A DNA stretch of 64,000 nucleotides from an uncultured Pelagibacteraceae bacterium (GTDB lineage Bacteria > Pseudomonadota > Alphaproteobacteria > Pelagibacterales > Pelagibacteraceae), in the NCBI GenBank assembly GCA_902608385.1, contig CACLNT010000004.1, forward strand, positions 31,165 through 95,164, read 5' to 3'. Under the pieces are notes generated by a model. The model searched no databases. It saw only the letters and a program-made list of their open reading frames with translations, and was not told where the DNA came from. Shown here in pieces: positions 8,088 through 18,178 of the stretch; position 1 is the stretch's first letter, and the number at the start of each line of letters is the position of its first letter. Made by a program: the position numbers and the translations under genes.

Positions 8088-9122
8088 ATGAAAAAAATTT
8101 TAATCATTGGAGCTGGAGCTATGGGTTCAGCATTTACAATTCCATGTGCGGATAATAATAATGAAGTAACGTTAGTTGGTACGCATTTAGAGAATGAACT
8201 AATAACATCTATTAAAAAAAATAAAAATTTTCATCCATCATTAAAAACTAGTTTACCTTCAAAAATTAACATAGAAAGATTTGACAACTTAAAACCTACA
8301 ATGGAAAAAGGTGCAGATGTAATAGTTGCAGGAATAAGTTCAGTAGGAATAAAGTGGTTTGCTGAAGAAATTTCTAAATATTACAAAAAAAAACTTCCTA
8401 TAGTTTTGTTAACAAAAGGCCTATCTGTAGAAAATGACGAGTTAATTACTCTGTCAGAAAAAATAAAAATATTGTTAAAAGAAAAAGGACATAATGATAA
8501 TGAAATTAATATATCAGCAATTAAAGGACCTTGTTTAGCAACTGGTTTAGCAAACAAAATGAGAACAGGAACTGTAATAGCTAATCCAGATATAAAAGAA
8601 GCACAATTTTTAAAAAAAATTATCTCAACTAATTATTATTCGACAGAACTTTCAACCGATCTTCAAGGTGTTGAATTTTCAGGAGCAATTAAAAATATTT
8701 ATTCAATGTTGATTGGTGCTGCTGAAGGCCTAAGCAACTCAAAGGCTCCAATTGAGATTCAATCTAAATATTATTTAAATACTTCAGCATCATTAATACA
8801 TAGATCAATTTCTGAAATGGCAGAGTTTGTATCTTGCTATGGAGGAACTGCAGAAACAGTTTATGGACTAGCTGGACTTGGAGATCTTTATGTCAGTGCT
8901 ATTGGAGGAAGAAATAGTTTAATGGGAAAGTATCTTGGACAAGGACATTTATATAAAGATGCAAAAGAATTATACATGAAGGACATAACTGTAGAAGGTG
9001 CTGAACTTGCATTTGAAATAGGTCCAAAAATTTTTAAAGACCTTAAAGCAGAAAAATTCCCTTTAATGTTTAGTGTTTTAAAGTCTATATGTGAAAACAA
9101 AAAATTAGAAATTAGCTGGTAA
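8088..9122 (+). CDS. NAD(P)-dependent glycerol-3-phosphate dehydrogenase-like protein
   Basis: A 344-residue protein of the GpsA fold. The N-terminal Rossmann motif is GAGAMGSAF. Other GpsA hallmarks are 'KGPCLATGLANKMRTG', 'EFSGAIKNIYSMLIGAAEG' (containing the catalytic lysine region) and 'GLAGLGDLYVSAIGGRNS'. It interconverts glycerol 3-phosphate and dihydroxyacetone phosphate. It diverges from housekeeping GpsA and follows glpK by 8 bases, so a catabolic role oxidising the GlpK product is plausible where no GlpD is seen. The exact substrate is not proven by sequence. Confidence 0.8.
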   Translation: MKKILIIGAGAMGSAFTIPCADNNNEVTLVGTHLENELITSIKKNKNFHPSLKTSLPSKINIERFDNLKPTMEKGADVIVAGISSVGIKWFAEEISKYYKKKLPIVLLTKGLSVENDELITLSEKIKILLKEKGHNDNEINISAIKGPCLATGLANKMRTGTVIANPDIKEAQFLKKIISTNYYSTELSTDLQGVEFSGAIKNIYSMLIGAAEGLSNSKAPIEIQSKYYLNTSASLIHRSISEMAEFVSCYGGTAETVYGLAGLGDLYVSAIGGRNSLMGKYLGQGHLYKDAKELYMKDITVEGAELAFEIGPKIFKDLKAEKFPLMFSVLKSICENKKLEISW

Positions 9123-9123
9123 A

Positions 9124-9282
9124 ATGAATATTAAAACTATAAATATTATTGGTTGGGTTTTATTTTTAATTTCTTCAATTGGTTTTATTATGTCTAGCCT
9201 TGGAAATTTTTGGGCTATGTTTGGAAGTCTTTTCTTTTTAGCCGGTTGTGTAGTTTTTTTGATACCTTATTTTTTTGATTGA
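9124..9282 (+). CDS. Small two-helix membrane protein (52 aa)
   Basis: Too short for the ORF track. The ATG lies one base after the GpsA-like stop and gives 52 residues (MNIKTINIIGWVLFLISS...). There are two hydrophobic helices separated by a short loop, and the protein ends PYFFD. Its 3' end overlaps the 3' end of the convergent trimethylamine monooxygenase gene by 16 bases. Tight coupling to the upstream gene and an uninterrupted hydrophobic pattern support a real gene. Function is unknown. Confidence 0.6.
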   Translation: MNIKTINIIGWVLFLISSIGFIMSSLGNFWAMFGSLFFLAGCVVFLIPYFFD

Positions 9283-10607
9283 TTTAAAAAAGTTTTTGAA
9301 GAATCATCCATTGCGGAAGCCCATGGGGTATGATGAATTGGTGCAACAGACCCAGTAACCGGGGATGAAAAAGATTTGTTTCTATAAGTCATGATATCTT
9401 CTACTTTATGATGTTCCCATTCTTTGAAATGTTTTCTAATTAATTCAAAATCAATTTTTGGATAATCAGACAATCCATGAAGTTCTTTAGTATATTCAGT
9501 TTGAAAGTCTATCATTTGATCTGGATTTTCTAATTTTTCTTCCATAGCAACCCATTTATCTATATCTTTTTTGATTTCTGAACTACTTGGAATTTTAATT
9601 TTACCCATTATTACATCTCTTGCGTACCAAGCCTGACAATCAAACATGTTAAAGGTATGAAATTGATCCTGCATACCCAAGTACAACAATTTATGATTAT
9701 TTTCCCAAACCACACCTTTGTACAATTTTGGTGGATATAATCTGTTTCTAGTTTTTAGTTTAAGGTCTTCAGTTAAAAAAGGGAAATGATGAAGATAACC
9801 AGAAGCCAAAATTATCACATCAGCTTCTTGCTCGTGACCATCTTTGAAGATTGCTTTATTTCCTTCTAGCCTGTCTAAATAATGGACTTCTTTCATTCCG
9901 TTGGGCCATTTAAAACCCATTGGGTTATTTCTATAACCTATGGTTACACTTTTTGCTCCATACTTGTGACATTGAAGGGCAACATCTTCAGCCGAATAAC
10001 TACTTCCTAAAACAATAACATTTTTACCTCTGAATTCTTCCGCATCTCTAAAATCATGCGAATGTAATATTCTTCCCGGAAAAGATTTCATTCCCGGATA
10101 TTCTGGAATATAAGGAACTGAAAAATGTCCTGAAGATACAACCACATAATCAAATGTATCTTTTGAAAATTTATCATTTTTTTTATCATGTGAAGTTACT
10201 TCAAAATTTTTTCCATTATAAGTTACAGTAATAACAGTTGTGTTAAATCTTATTTTGTTTTTAAGATTCCCTTTTTTTACTCTACCAATTATATAATCAT
10301 ATAAAACTTCTCTTGGCGGAAATGATGGAATTGGATGTCCGAAATGCTCATCAAATGAATAATCAGCAAATTCTAAACATTCTTTAGGACCATTTGACCA
10401 TAGATATCTATACATGCTGTTAGGAACAGGGTCTCCATATTGATCAGATCCGGTTCTCCAATTGTAGTTCCACAATCCTCCCCAATCTTCTTGTTTTTCG
10501 AAACAAACTATTTGAGGTATTTTTTCACCTTTTTTTTCAGCTTGTTCAAAAGATCTTAACATCGAAAGACCACACGGTCCCGTTCCAATAATTGCTACTT
10601 TTGTCAT
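9267..10607 (-). CDS. tmm: Trimethylamine monooxygenase (flavin-containing monooxygenase)
   Basis: A 446-residue class B flavoprotein monooxygenase. It has a FAD motif GTGPCG, the FMO signature 'FPGRILHSHDFRD' and a second NADP-binding motif GSSYSAED. Overall length and sequence match the bacterial Tmm described from SAR11 and methylotrophs, which oxidises trimethylamine to trimethylamine N-oxide using NADPH and O2. A GGAGAAA ribosome-binding site precedes the ATG. It is transcribed divergently from an iron alcohol dehydrogenase. Neighbouring sarcosine and dimethylglycine enzymes fit methylamine use, although the TMAO demethylase is not in this window. Other small tertiary amines or sulfides are possible co-substrates. 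Confidence 0.88.
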   Translation of the reverse strand: MTKVAIIGTGPCGLSMLRSFEQAEKKGEKIPQIVCFEKQEDWGGLWNYNWRTGSDQYGDPVPNSMYRYLWSNGPKECLEFADYSFDEHFGHPIPSFPPREVLYDYIIGRVKKGNLKNKIRFNTTVITVTYNGKNFEVTSHDKKNDKFSKDTFDYVVVSSGHFSVPYIPEYPGMKSFPGRILHSHDFRDAEEFRGKNVIVLGSSYSAEDVALQCHKYGAKSVTIGYRNNPMGFKWPNGMKEVHYLDRLEGNKAIFKDGHEQEADVIILASGYLHHFPFLTEDLKLKTRNRLYPPKLYKGVVWENNHKLLYLGMQDQFHTFNMFDCQAWYARDVIMGKIKIPSSSEIKKDIDKWVAMEEKLENPDQMIDFQTEYTKELHGLSDYPKIDFELIRKHFKEWEHHKVEDIMTYRNKSFSSPVTGSVAPIHHTPWASAMDDSSKTFLNQSKK

Positions 10608-10685
10608 TGAATTTTCTCCATCTATAAATAAATTTATAAATGTACTTTACTAACAAAATAGTAGAAATTGAAATAGTATTTTATT

Positions 10686-11843
10686 ATGAAAATTAATTGG
10701 AATTATCCAACTTCTGTATGGGTAGGGGAAGATAGAATTAAAGATTTGTCTCAAGCTTGCAAAAATTTAAAAATTTCATGCCCACTATTAGTTACCGACA
10801 AAGATCTTATAAACCTTGATATGGTTAAAAATGTTATTTTAGAAATTAAAAAAAACTTTAATAATCTGTCTATTTTTTCAAATTTTTCAGGAAATCCAAT
10901 TGGAGAAAATGTAGAAGAAGGAGTTTCACAATTTCAAAAAAATAAATGTGATGGAGTTATAGCTTTTGGAGGAGGTAGTGGCCTAGATGTTGGTAAAGCT
11001 ATTGCATTTATGTCAGGACAGTCTAGACCTATATGGGATTTTGAAGATATTGGAGATTATTGGAAAAGAGCTAATGATGAAAAAATTGCTCCTATTATTG
11101 CAGTTCCAACTACCGCAGGAACAGGATCAGAAACAGGAAGAGCTTCAGCAATTATAAACAAAGAAACTGGAGTAAAAAAAATTATTTTTCATCCTAAATT
11201 TTTACCATCAATAGTAATTTTAGATCCATGTTTAACAGTTGATCTTTCTCCAAGATTAACTGCTGCAACAGGAATGGATGCACTTGCCCATAATCTAGAG
11301 GCATTTTGTGCCCCTGGTTTTCATCCTATGGCTGACGGAATAGCGCTTGAAGGAATGAGGTTAGTTAAAAATTCATTATTAGTTGCTGTAAAAGATGGAA
11401 AAAATATAAATGCAAGATTAGAGATGTTAACCGCAGCAAGCATGGGATCTACTGCATTTCAAAAAGGTTTAGGAGCGATACATTCGCTAAGCCACCCAGT
11501 AAATGCTCAATTTAACCTTCATCATGGATTATCAAATGCAATTTTTATGCCTTATGTTTTAACATTTAACAAAGATGCTATAGTAGAAAAAATTGTTTCG
11601 ATTTGTAATTACTTAAATATTGAAGAAGGTTTTGATGGTTTTATTAGTTGGATTATTGAATTAAGAAAAGATTTAAATATTCCTCATAAATTATCTGAAG
11701 TATTGGATGAAAAAAAATTTGACATAGATAAGCTTTCACAAATGGCGCTTGACGATCCTTCAACAGGAGGTAATCCTAAAAAATTATCTAAATCAGATAT
11801 GAAAATTATGTACGAACATAGTTTGTCTGGAAAATTATTTTAA
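10686..11843 (+). CDS. Iron-containing alcohol dehydrogenase
   Basis: A 385-residue group III alcohol dehydrogenase. The NAD-binding GGGSGLDVGKA motif, GTGSETG, and the iron-site residues in 'GMDALAHNLEAF' (Asp and His) and 'HPVNAQFNLHHG' (two His) are visible. It reversibly oxidises a primary alcohol to an aldehyde in the cytoplasm. Its start is 78 bases from the divergent tmm start. It precedes a glutamine amidotransferase by one base, so it may head the same transcript as the glutathione genes. The alcohol is unknown; the family also covers lactaldehyde, butanol and methanol enzymes. Confidence 0.87.
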   Translation: MKINWNYPTSVWVGEDRIKDLSQACKNLKISCPLLVTDKDLINLDMVKNVILEIKKNFNNLSIFSNFSGNPIGENVEEGVSQFQKNKCDGVIAFGGGSGLDVGKAIAFMSGQSRPIWDFEDIGDYWKRANDEKIAPIIAVPTTAGTGSETGRASAIINKETGVKKIIFHPKFLPSIVILDPCLTVDLSPRLTAATGMDALAHNLEAFCAPGFHPMADGIALEGMRLVKNSLLVAVKDGKNINARLEMLTAASMGSTAFQKGLGAIHSLSHPVNAQFNLHHGLSNAIFMPYVLTFNKDAIVEKIVSICNYLNIEEGFDGFISWIIELRKDLNIPHKLSEVLDEKKFDIDKLSQMALDDPSTGGNPKKLSKSDMKIMYEHSLSGKLF

Positions 11844-11844
11844 A

Positions 11845-12639
11845 ATGAGTCGATTAAAAGTTTTAATAGTTGAAGGTAACACTCATGAAGAAAATTTAAA
11901 ATTTCAAAAATTATCAAATCAACCACAATCTTTTAATTTTAAAGATAATATAAAAAAGTATTATCCCAATACAGAAATAGATATTGTGAATCCATCTACA
12001 GAAAATGAAACAGCAAAATTTATTCCACAACTTAATAAATATGATGGAATAATCTGGGGGGGCAGCACTATGAATATTTATGATAATACCATTGAAATCA
12101 GAAGACAAATTGATTTTGCAAAAAAACTTTTTGAGTTTGAAAAAAAAATTTTTGCTATTTGTTGGGGACTCCAACTAATCGTTACGGCATCTGGTGGAGA
12201 AGTTAAAAAATCAAATACAGGAACCCAAGTTGGCATTGCAATTGATATTGAATTAACTCATGATGGTTTGAATCATCCTGTATATAAATCTAAATTGAAA
12301 AAATTTACAACACCTGCTTTTAATTTTGATGAAGTAGTTAAGGTTCCTAATAATTCTGTACATTTAGCATTTAATAAAACAAATAAAATTCAAGGATTAG
12401 CGTTTAAGTCAGGCAAGTGTAGTATTTGGGGATTACAATACCACCCAGAAATTCATTATGATTATATGATTAGATTAATTAACGATCGAAGAGAAAAATT
12501 GATTAAAAAAAAATGTTTTAAAAATGATGAAGAAATTAATCATCATATTCAATTTATAAAAAAAGAAAGAGATCTTTTGGACGATGATTTTAGATTACTT
12601 GAAATAAAAAATTGGCTACAAAACATAAATGGAAATTAA
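11845..12639 (+). CDS. Class I glutamine amidotransferase-like hydrolase in the glutathione operon
   Basis: A 264-residue free-standing class I GATase. The nucleophile Cys is in FAICWGLQLI, and the catalytic His-Glu pair is in LQYHPEIHYD. No synthetase domain is attached. The gene starts one base after the alcohol dehydrogenase and overlaps gshA by 11 bases. Plant class I GATase-like gamma-glutamyl peptidases cleave glutathione and its conjugates. By analogy this protein may hydrolyse a gamma-glutamyl bond in glutathione or a related thiol. An amidotransferase partner in trans is the alternative. Family is firm, substrate is inferred. Confidence 0.75.
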   Translation: MSRLKVLIVEGNTHEENLKFQKLSNQPQSFNFKDNIKKYYPNTEIDIVNPSTENETAKFIPQLNKYDGIIWGGSTMNIYDNTIEIRRQIDFAKKLFEFEKKIFAICWGLQLIVTASGGEVKKSNTGTQVGIAIDIELTHDGLNHPVYKSKLKKFTTPAFNFDEVVKVPNNSVHLAFNKTNKIQGLAFKSGKCSIWGLQYHPEIHYDYMIRLINDRREKLIKKKCFKNDEEINHHIQFIKKERDLLDDDFRLLEIKNWLQNINGN

Positions 12640-13891
12640 TTCAAAAGACCAAATTATAGATTATTTTTTAAGCGGTGCTAAAAAAAATTTTTTTATAGGG
12701 GTAGAAAATGAGAAATTTTTATTTCAAGAAAACAATAATGTTAGAGCCACTTATTTGGATATGAAAAAAGTTTTTGAAATATTCAAAAAAAATTTTGAAT
12801 GGAAAGAAGTAAATGAGAATGAAAGTATTGTGGGTCTAAAAATTGGTGGAAAATCAATTTCATTAGAACCAGGAAATCAAATTGAGTTATCTGGAGATAA
12901 ATTATCGAATATTCATGAAGTTTGCTCTGAGTCTTATGATTTTCAAAATAAACTAGACCAAGCTTGCAAAGAGCTTGGACTTAAAACTATGTCTATCGGC
13001 TATGATCCGATAACAAAGTTAAGTAATGCTCCAAATAATCCTAAGCAAAGATATAAACTGATGACTAGAGAAATGCCAAAGGGAGGAAAATTAAGTTTAA
13101 ACATGATGTATCAAACATCAGGAACTCAAATTAATTTAGATTATATATCTGAAGAAGATTTTAAAAAAAAATTTAAAATAATTGCTTACTTAACACCAAT
13201 AACAGTAGCCATTTTTGCAAATTCAGCAATTTTAGAAAATAAACCAAGTGGATATCTATCATATAGAGCTAAGGTTTGGCAAAATACATCTAGGGGTGGT
13301 TTGCCAAAAATATTTTTAGAAGATATGGATTTTGAAAAATATGCAGATTTTGCAATTAATTTTCCCTTACTTTTTATTTACAAAAACAAAGAACACAAAA
13401 ATTTAAATAATAAAACTTTCGGTGATTTTATGAAAGGAAGTCTATCTGAAGTTAATAATCATTTACCAAATTTTAAAGATTTAGAACTACATCTGAGCAC
13501 AATTTTTACTGAAATAAGGTTAAAAAAATATATTGAAATGAGATCGTTAGATGCTTGCGAATGGGATTGTCATTGTGCTGGACCTGCATTTTATACTGGA
13601 CTTATTTATGGAAAATTGGATGAATCTTTAGATTTAATTAAAGATTGGAAAAGTGAAGATGTATTAAAAGCATATTTAGATGCTCCAAAGAAAGGTTTAA
13701 AAACAGAAATAAATGGTAAATCGATTTTAGAATGGGGAAAACTTTTGTTAAACATTTCTAACAGGGGATTAATAGGTCGTAATTTTAAAAACAAAACTGG
13801 TAAAGATGAAACTATATACTTAAAAAATATTGAACAAATCTTACAACAAAATAAAACTAAAGCAGAAAAAACGTTAGAAAATTTTAACTAA
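12629..13891 (+). CDS. gshA: Glutamate--cysteine ligase (plant/alphaproteobacterial GCS2 type)
   Basis: A 420-residue ATP-dependent ligase that joins glutamate to cysteine, the first step of glutathione synthesis. Typical segments include 'FIGVENEKF', 'ISLEPGNQIELSG', 'MTREMPKGG', 'MYQTSGTQINLDY' and 'YIEMRSLDAC'. The length is a little shorter than the ~450 residues usual in alphaproteobacteria. It overlaps the GATase gene upstream and is followed by gshB after 10 bases, so the whole pathway is encoded together. Two conserved cysteines near 'DACEWDCHCAG' are noteworthy, since plant enzymes are redox controlled, but I cannot assign that here. Confidence 0.88.
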   Translation: MEINSKDQIIDYFLSGAKKNFFIGVENEKFLFQENNNVRATYLDMKKVFEIFKKNFEWKEVNENESIVGLKIGGKSISLEPGNQIELSGDKLSNIHEVCSESYDFQNKLDQACKELGLKTMSIGYDPITKLSNAPNNPKQRYKLMTREMPKGGKLSLNMMYQTSGTQINLDYISEEDFKKKFKIIAYLTPITVAIFANSAILENKPSGYLSYRAKVWQNTSRGGLPKIFLEDMDFEKYADFAINFPLLFIYKNKEHKNLNNKTFGDFMKGSLSEVNNHLPNFKDLELHLSTIFTEIRLKKYIEMRSLDACEWDCHCAGPAFYTGLIYGKLDESLDLIKDWKSEDVLKAYLDAPKKGLKTEINGKSILEWGKLLLNISNRGLIGRNFKNKTGKDETIYLKNIEQILQQNKTKAEKTLENFN

Positions 13892-13901
13892 AAAAAAAGT
13901 A

Positions 13902-14840
13902 ATGAGTATTAAAAAAATTATTGCAATTCAAGCCGATCCCATAGAAAAAATAAATATTAAAACTGATACAACTTTTTTGTTAGCCCTGGAAGCTCAAAAA
14001 AGAAATTATAGGATTTACTGGTATCAAACTAAAGATCTTCATTTTGTTAACTCAAAACTTTTTGTTAATGCTGAGGAAGTAAAATTTTATGAAAAAAAAA
14101 AAAAATATTTTAAAATAATACAAAAGAATAAATTTGATTTATCAAAAGCAAAATATGTATTAATTAGACAAAATCCTCCTTTTAACATGGATTATATAAC
14201 CTCAACTTTATTTCTAGATACAATTAAAAATAAGACAAAAATAATAAATAACCCAACATCAGTTAGAAATATTTCTGAAAAATTATTTTCTATAAATTTT
14301 CTTAAATTTATGCCTCCAACTATTTTTACAAAAAATATTCAAGAAATTAAAAACTTTAAAAACAAATATAAGAAAGTGGTTATTAAGCCAATACATGGTT
14401 TTGCCGGGAAAGATATTTTGTTTTTAAATGGCAAATTTAATTTAAAAAAAATTAAAAAATATTTGAAAAAATTTAACCATGTAATGGTTCAAAAATTTTT
14501 ACCAGGTATTACAAAAGGAGATAAAAGAGTGTTTATTATTAATGGAATGGTAAAAGGAGCAATAAAAAGAATACCTTCTAAAAATTCAATATTATCAAAT
14601 TTATCCCAAGGAGGTAAAGCTTTTAGAACAATTTTGAATTCAAGAGAATTAAACATTTCAAATCATGTGGCTAAAAAACTAAAAAAACAAAATATTTTTT
14701 TTGCCGGAATTGATTTAGTTTCTAATTATTTAATTGGTGATATTAATGTGACTTCTCCCACAGGTCTAAAAAATCATTATGATTTAACAGGTATAAATTT
14801 AGCAGTAGTTTTTTGGAACACTTTAGAGAAACTAAAATAA
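13902..14840 (+). CDS. gshB: Glutathione synthase (ATP-grasp)
   Basis: A 312-residue ATP-grasp ligase that adds glycine to gamma-glutamylcysteine. The N-terminal pre-ATP-grasp domain contains '[14 protein letters not shown]'. The ATP-binding and catalytic parts show '[14 protein letters not shown]', '[16 protein letters not shown]', 'NLSQGGKA' and '[18 protein letters not shown]'. These match bacterial GshB. It follows gshA directly, and its 3' end overlaps the convergent fhs gene by nine bases. The gene is extremely A-rich, with many lysine codons as AAA. Confidence 0.9.
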   Translation: MSIKKIIAIQADPIEKINIKTDTTFLLALEAQKRNYRIYWYQTKDLHFVNSKLFVNAEEVKFYEKKKKYFKIIQKNKFDLSKAKYVLIRQNPPFNMDYITSTLFLDTIKNKTKIINNPTSVRNISEKLFSINFLKFMPPTIFTKNIQEIKNFKNKYKKVVIKPIHGFAGKDILFLNGKFNLKKIKKYLKKFNHVMVQKFLPGITKGDKRVFIINGMVKGAIKRIPSKNSILSNLSQGGKAFRTILNSRELNISNHVAKKLKKQNIFFAGIDLVSNYLIGDINVTSPTGLKNHYDLTGINLAVVFWNTLEKLK

Positions 14841-16517
14841 TCCTTCAGTTTCGCCTTTGTCATTTAATTTAATAGAGTCTGCGGCAGGTACTCTTGGAAG
14901 TCCTGGCATAGTCATTATTGCACCGCATACTACTACAATGAATTCAGCTCCTGAAGAAAGTCTAACTTCTCTTATTGGCAATACGTGTCCTGATGGTGCG
15001 CCTTTTAAACTTGGATCTGTAGAAAAACTAAATTGTGTTTTTGCCACACATATTGGAAGTTCTCCATAGCCATTATCTTGAAAATTTTTCAATTGATCTC
15101 TTATTTTTGTATCTGCCACAACTTCACTTGCATTATAAATTTCTTTAGCAATTGTCTCAATTTTTTTAAATAGTGGAGTTTTATCTTCATATAAAAATTT
15201 AAATTTATTTTCCCCTTTTTCACATAGTTCAACAACATCTTTGGCAAGCTCTTTGGTTCCTTCGCCTCCATTTGACCAATGAGTACAAAGTGTTGCTTTA
15301 ACATTAAGTGTTTTGCAGTAATCAATTAATGCTTTTACTTCTTTATCAGTATCAGTAATGAAGTGATTTACAGCAACTGCAACAGGTAAGCCAAATTTTC
15401 TTATATTAATAATATGTCTTTCCAAATTTACTAAACCTTTTTTAAGAGCTTCAACATTTTCTTTTTTAAGTTCATCTTTTGCTACACCTCCGTGCATTTT
15501 TAAAGCTCTAATTGTTGCAACGATTACTACACAACTTGGTTTTATTCCTGACTTTCTACATTTTATATCTAAAAATTTTTCAGCACCAAGATCAGCGCCA
15601 AATCCTGCTTCTGTAACAACGTAGTCAGCTAATTTTAATCCTGTTTTCGTAGCAATAACTGAATTACAACCATGTGCAATATTTGCAAAAGGACCACCAT
15701 GAATAATTGCAGGATTATTTTCTAAGGTTTGTGTAACATTGGGTCTCATTGCATCTTTTAAAAGAACTGTCATTGGGCCTTGTGCATTTAAATCTTTTGC
15801 ATAAACTGCTTTTTTATCTCTTGTGTAACCAATTGTAATGTTTCCAATTCTTTTCTCTAAATCTTTTAAATCATTAGATAAGCAGAAAATTGCCATGATT
15901 TCTGAAGCTACAGTAATATCAAATCCATCTTCTCTTGGGTAACCATTAGCTACTCCACCTAAGTTAATATTAATTGATCTTAATGATCGATCGTTCATAT
16001 CCATTACTCTTTTCCAAACTATTCTTCTTACATCAATATTTAATTTGTTACCCCAATAAATATGATTATCAATTAAAGCGGATAAAAGATTGTGAGCAGA
16101 AGTGATTGCGTGAAAATCTCCAGTAAAGTGTAAATTAATTTGTTCCATAGGAACTACCTGAGCATATCCACCTCCAGCTGCTCCACCTTTCATTCCAAAT
16201 GAAGGACCTAAACTTGGCTCTCTAAGACAAACAATAGATTTTTTTCCTATTTTATTTAAACCATCAGTTAATCCAACTGATGTTGTGGTTTTTCCTTCAC
16301 CTGCTGGTGTTGGAGTTATAGCAGTAACTAAAATTAGTTTGCCATCTTTTTTTGTTTTTAATTTTTCTAAATATTCGAGTTTAATTTTTGCAATATATCT
16401 ACTTATTGGACTATAAACATCTGCTTGGTCAGGTACATTAATACCATCAAGAATTTCTTTGATGGGTTTCATCTTTGCTGCTCTAGCTATTTCAATATCA
16501 GATTTGACTGCGCTCAT
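14832..16517 (-). CDS. fhs: Formate--tetrahydrofolate ligase
   Basis: A 561-residue ligase that makes 10-formyl-tetrahydrofolate from formate, THF and ATP. The P-loop is [13 protein letters not shown]. Other family blocks are '[20 protein letters not shown]', '[16 protein letters not shown]' and '[17 protein letters not shown]'-like C-terminal sequence. The track frame begins 21 codons upstream. I chose the internal ATG ([19 protein letters not shown]) because it has a GAAGGTGG ribosome-binding site and gives the standard family length. The role is to capture or release C1 units, and it fits the surrounding demethylation enzymes. It is divergent from soxB and convergent with gshB. Confidence 0.93.
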   Translation of the reverse strand: MSAVKSDIEIARAAKMKPIKEILDGINVPDQADVYSPISRYIAKIKLEYLEKLKTKKDGKLILVTAITPTPAGEGKTTTSVGLTDGLNKIGKKSIVCLREPSLGPSFGMKGGAAGGGYAQVVPMEQINLHFTGDFHAITSAHNLLSALIDNHIYWGNKLNIDVRRIVWKRVMDMNDRSLRSININLGGVANGYPREDGFDITVASEIMAIFCLSNDLKDLEKRIGNITIGYTRDKKAVYAKDLNAQGPMTVLLKDAMRPNVTQTLENNPAIIHGGPFANIAHGCNSVIATKTGLKLADYVVTEAGFGADLGAEKFLDIKCRKSGIKPSCVVIVATIRALKMHGGVAKDELKKENVEALKKGLVNLERHIINIRKFGLPVAVAVNHFITDTDKEVKALIDYCKTLNVKATLCTHWSNGGEGTKELAKDVVELCEKGENKFKFLYEDKTPLFKKIETIAKEIYNASEVVADTKIRDQLKNFQDNGYGELPICVAKTQFSFSTDPSLKGAPSGHVLPIREVRLSSGAEFIVVVCGAIMTMPGLPRVPAADSIKLNDKGETEGLF

Positions 16518-16652
16518 TTTGCCACCTTCTATATATTTAAACTTCTTATAGGCTGCTGGATTAATATCCTTTTTTATCAATTTTTTAAAGTTCTAAAAAA
16601 TATATATAAAAAAAATAAGAACTATTTATACTCATTGTTATAAAATTAATTT

Positions 16653-17909
16653 ATGCAAAAGTATTCAGTATTTAGTCTAATTAAAAACGCTTTTAAAGGT
16701 CACAAAGATTGGGAAGTAGCGTGGAAGGATCCAACTCCTAAGGCTGAATATGACGTCATAATTATTGGTGGAGGAGGACATGGTTTAGCTACAGCTTACT
16801 ATCTGGCGAAGGAGCACAACATTACAAATGTTGCTATTGTTGAAAAAGGATGGATAGGCGGAGGCAATGTTGGAAGAAATACTACAATAATTAGATCAAA
16901 TTATATGCACGATGAAAATGCTCTATTTAGTGAGCTTGGAATGAATTTATGGAGAAATATGAGTCAGGAATTAAATTTTAACGTGATGTTTTCCCCAAGG
17001 GGAATAATCAATTTGGCTCATTCTGATGCACAAATGAATGTTTATTCTAGAAGAGGAAACTCAATGAGATTAAATGGAATTGATGCGGTCTTATTAGGAA
17101 GAGAAGAAGTAAAAAAATTAATTCCAATGGCAGACTTTTCAGAAAATGTAAGATTTCCAATTTTTGGTGCATTAATGCAACCAAGCGCTGGAACAGCCAG
17201 ACATGATGGTGTTGCATGGGGTTATGCACGTCAGGCAGACTCAATGGGAGTAGATATCATTCAACACTGTGAAGTTACTGGTTTTGATGTAGCTAATGGA
17301 AAAATAAAAGGAATAAAAACATCTAAAGGTAATATCAAAGCAAAAAAAGTAGGACTGTGTGTAGCAGGAAGCACTTCAGTTTTAGCAGAAATGTTAAACA
17401 TGACACTGCCTGTCGAAACTCACTTGTTGCAAGCATGTGTTTCGGAACCAATTAAACCATTATTGGATCGTGTTGTTACTTTTGGTGCAGGACATTTTTA
17501 TTGTAGCCAATCAGACAAAGGAGAAATGGTTATGGGTGGAGATTTAGATGGATACAATAGTTATGCTCAAAGAGGTAATTTGCCAACATTACAACATGTT
17601 TTAACGGAAGGAATTGCAATGTTTCCATTCCTTAGCAAATTAAAAATGTTAAGAACGTGGGGTGGAATTATGGATATGTCGATGGATGGATCTCCAATCA
17701 TAGACAAAACACATATTGAAGGATTATATTTAAACTGTGGATGGTGTTATGGTGGTTTTAAAGCAACCCCAGCATCAGGATGGACTTTCGCACACACAAT
17801 AGCTCAAGATAGAGTTCATGAATTAAATGCAGGGTATAGTTTAAATAGATTTAGCACTGGTCATTTGATTGATGAAAAAGGTCTTGGCACAAAAACTTGG
17901 ATTTCATAA
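16653..17909 (+). CDS. soxB: Sarcosine oxidase beta subunit
   Basis: A 418-residue FAD-dependent amine oxidase subunit (DAO fold). The dinucleotide motif is GGGGHGLATAYYLA, followed by 'EKGWIGGGNVGRNTTIIRSN', characteristic of heterotetrameric sarcosine oxidase beta. It holds the covalent FMN/FAD site where sarcosine is oxidised to glycine. It heads the compact soxB-soxD-soxA-soxG operon, with zero or two-base gaps and one overlap. In context it completes betaine, dimethylglycine and sarcosine breakdown. Confidence 0.93.
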   Translation: MQKYSVFSLIKNAFKGHKDWEVAWKDPTPKAEYDVIIIGGGGHGLATAYYLAKEHNITNVAIVEKGWIGGGNVGRNTTIIRSNYMHDENALFSELGMNLWRNMSQELNFNVMFSPRGIINLAHSDAQMNVYSRRGNSMRLNGIDAVLLGREEVKKLIPMADFSENVRFPIFGALMQPSAGTARHDGVAWGYARQADSMGVDIIQHCEVTGFDVANGKIKGIKTSKGNIKAKKVGLCVAGSTSVLAEMLNMTLPVETHLLQACVSEPIKPLLDRVVTFGAGHFYCSQSDKGEMVMGGDLDGYNSYAQRGNLPTLQHVLTEGIAMFPFLSKLKMLRTWGGIMDMSMDGSPIIDKTHIEGLYLNCGWCYGGFKATPASGWTFAHTIAQDRVHELNAGYSLNRFSTGHLIDEKGLGTKTWIS

Positions 17910-18176
17910 ATGCTGCATATTAAATGCCCACATTGCGGATTGAGATCACAAAATGAATTTGCATACGGAGGTGACGCAACAGTTAAAAGACCCGAACTAA
18001 ACAAAGAGGTATCTGATAAAGAATGGGATACTTTTGTTTATTTGAGAAAAAGCCCTAGAGGAAAACATTTAGAATTTTGGCATCATATTTCAGGATGTAG
18101 ACAATGGTTTAAGGTTGAAAGAGATACTGTAACACATGAAATATTTAAAACATTAAAACCAAACGAAGATAATTAA
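17910..18176 (+). CDS. soxD: Sarcosine oxidase delta subunit
   Basis: An 88-residue subunit immediately after soxB. A zinc-binding CPHCG motif at the N-terminus and later His/Cys residues (HHISGCRQW) match SoxD. It is a structural part of the alpha-beta-gamma-delta sarcosine oxidase. It has no spacer from soxB and is two bases before soxA, indicating translational coupling. Confidence 0.92.
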   Translation: MLHIKCPHCGLRSQNEFAYGGDATVKRPELNKEVSDKEWDTFVYLRKSPRGKHLEFWHHISGCRQWFKVERDTVTHEIFKTLKPNEDN

Positions 18177-18178
18177 CT

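Noticed and set aside
16518-16580. N-terminal 21-residue extension of fhs in the ORF track
   Set aside because: The internal ATG has a GAAGGTGG ribosome-binding site and matches the usual family start and length.
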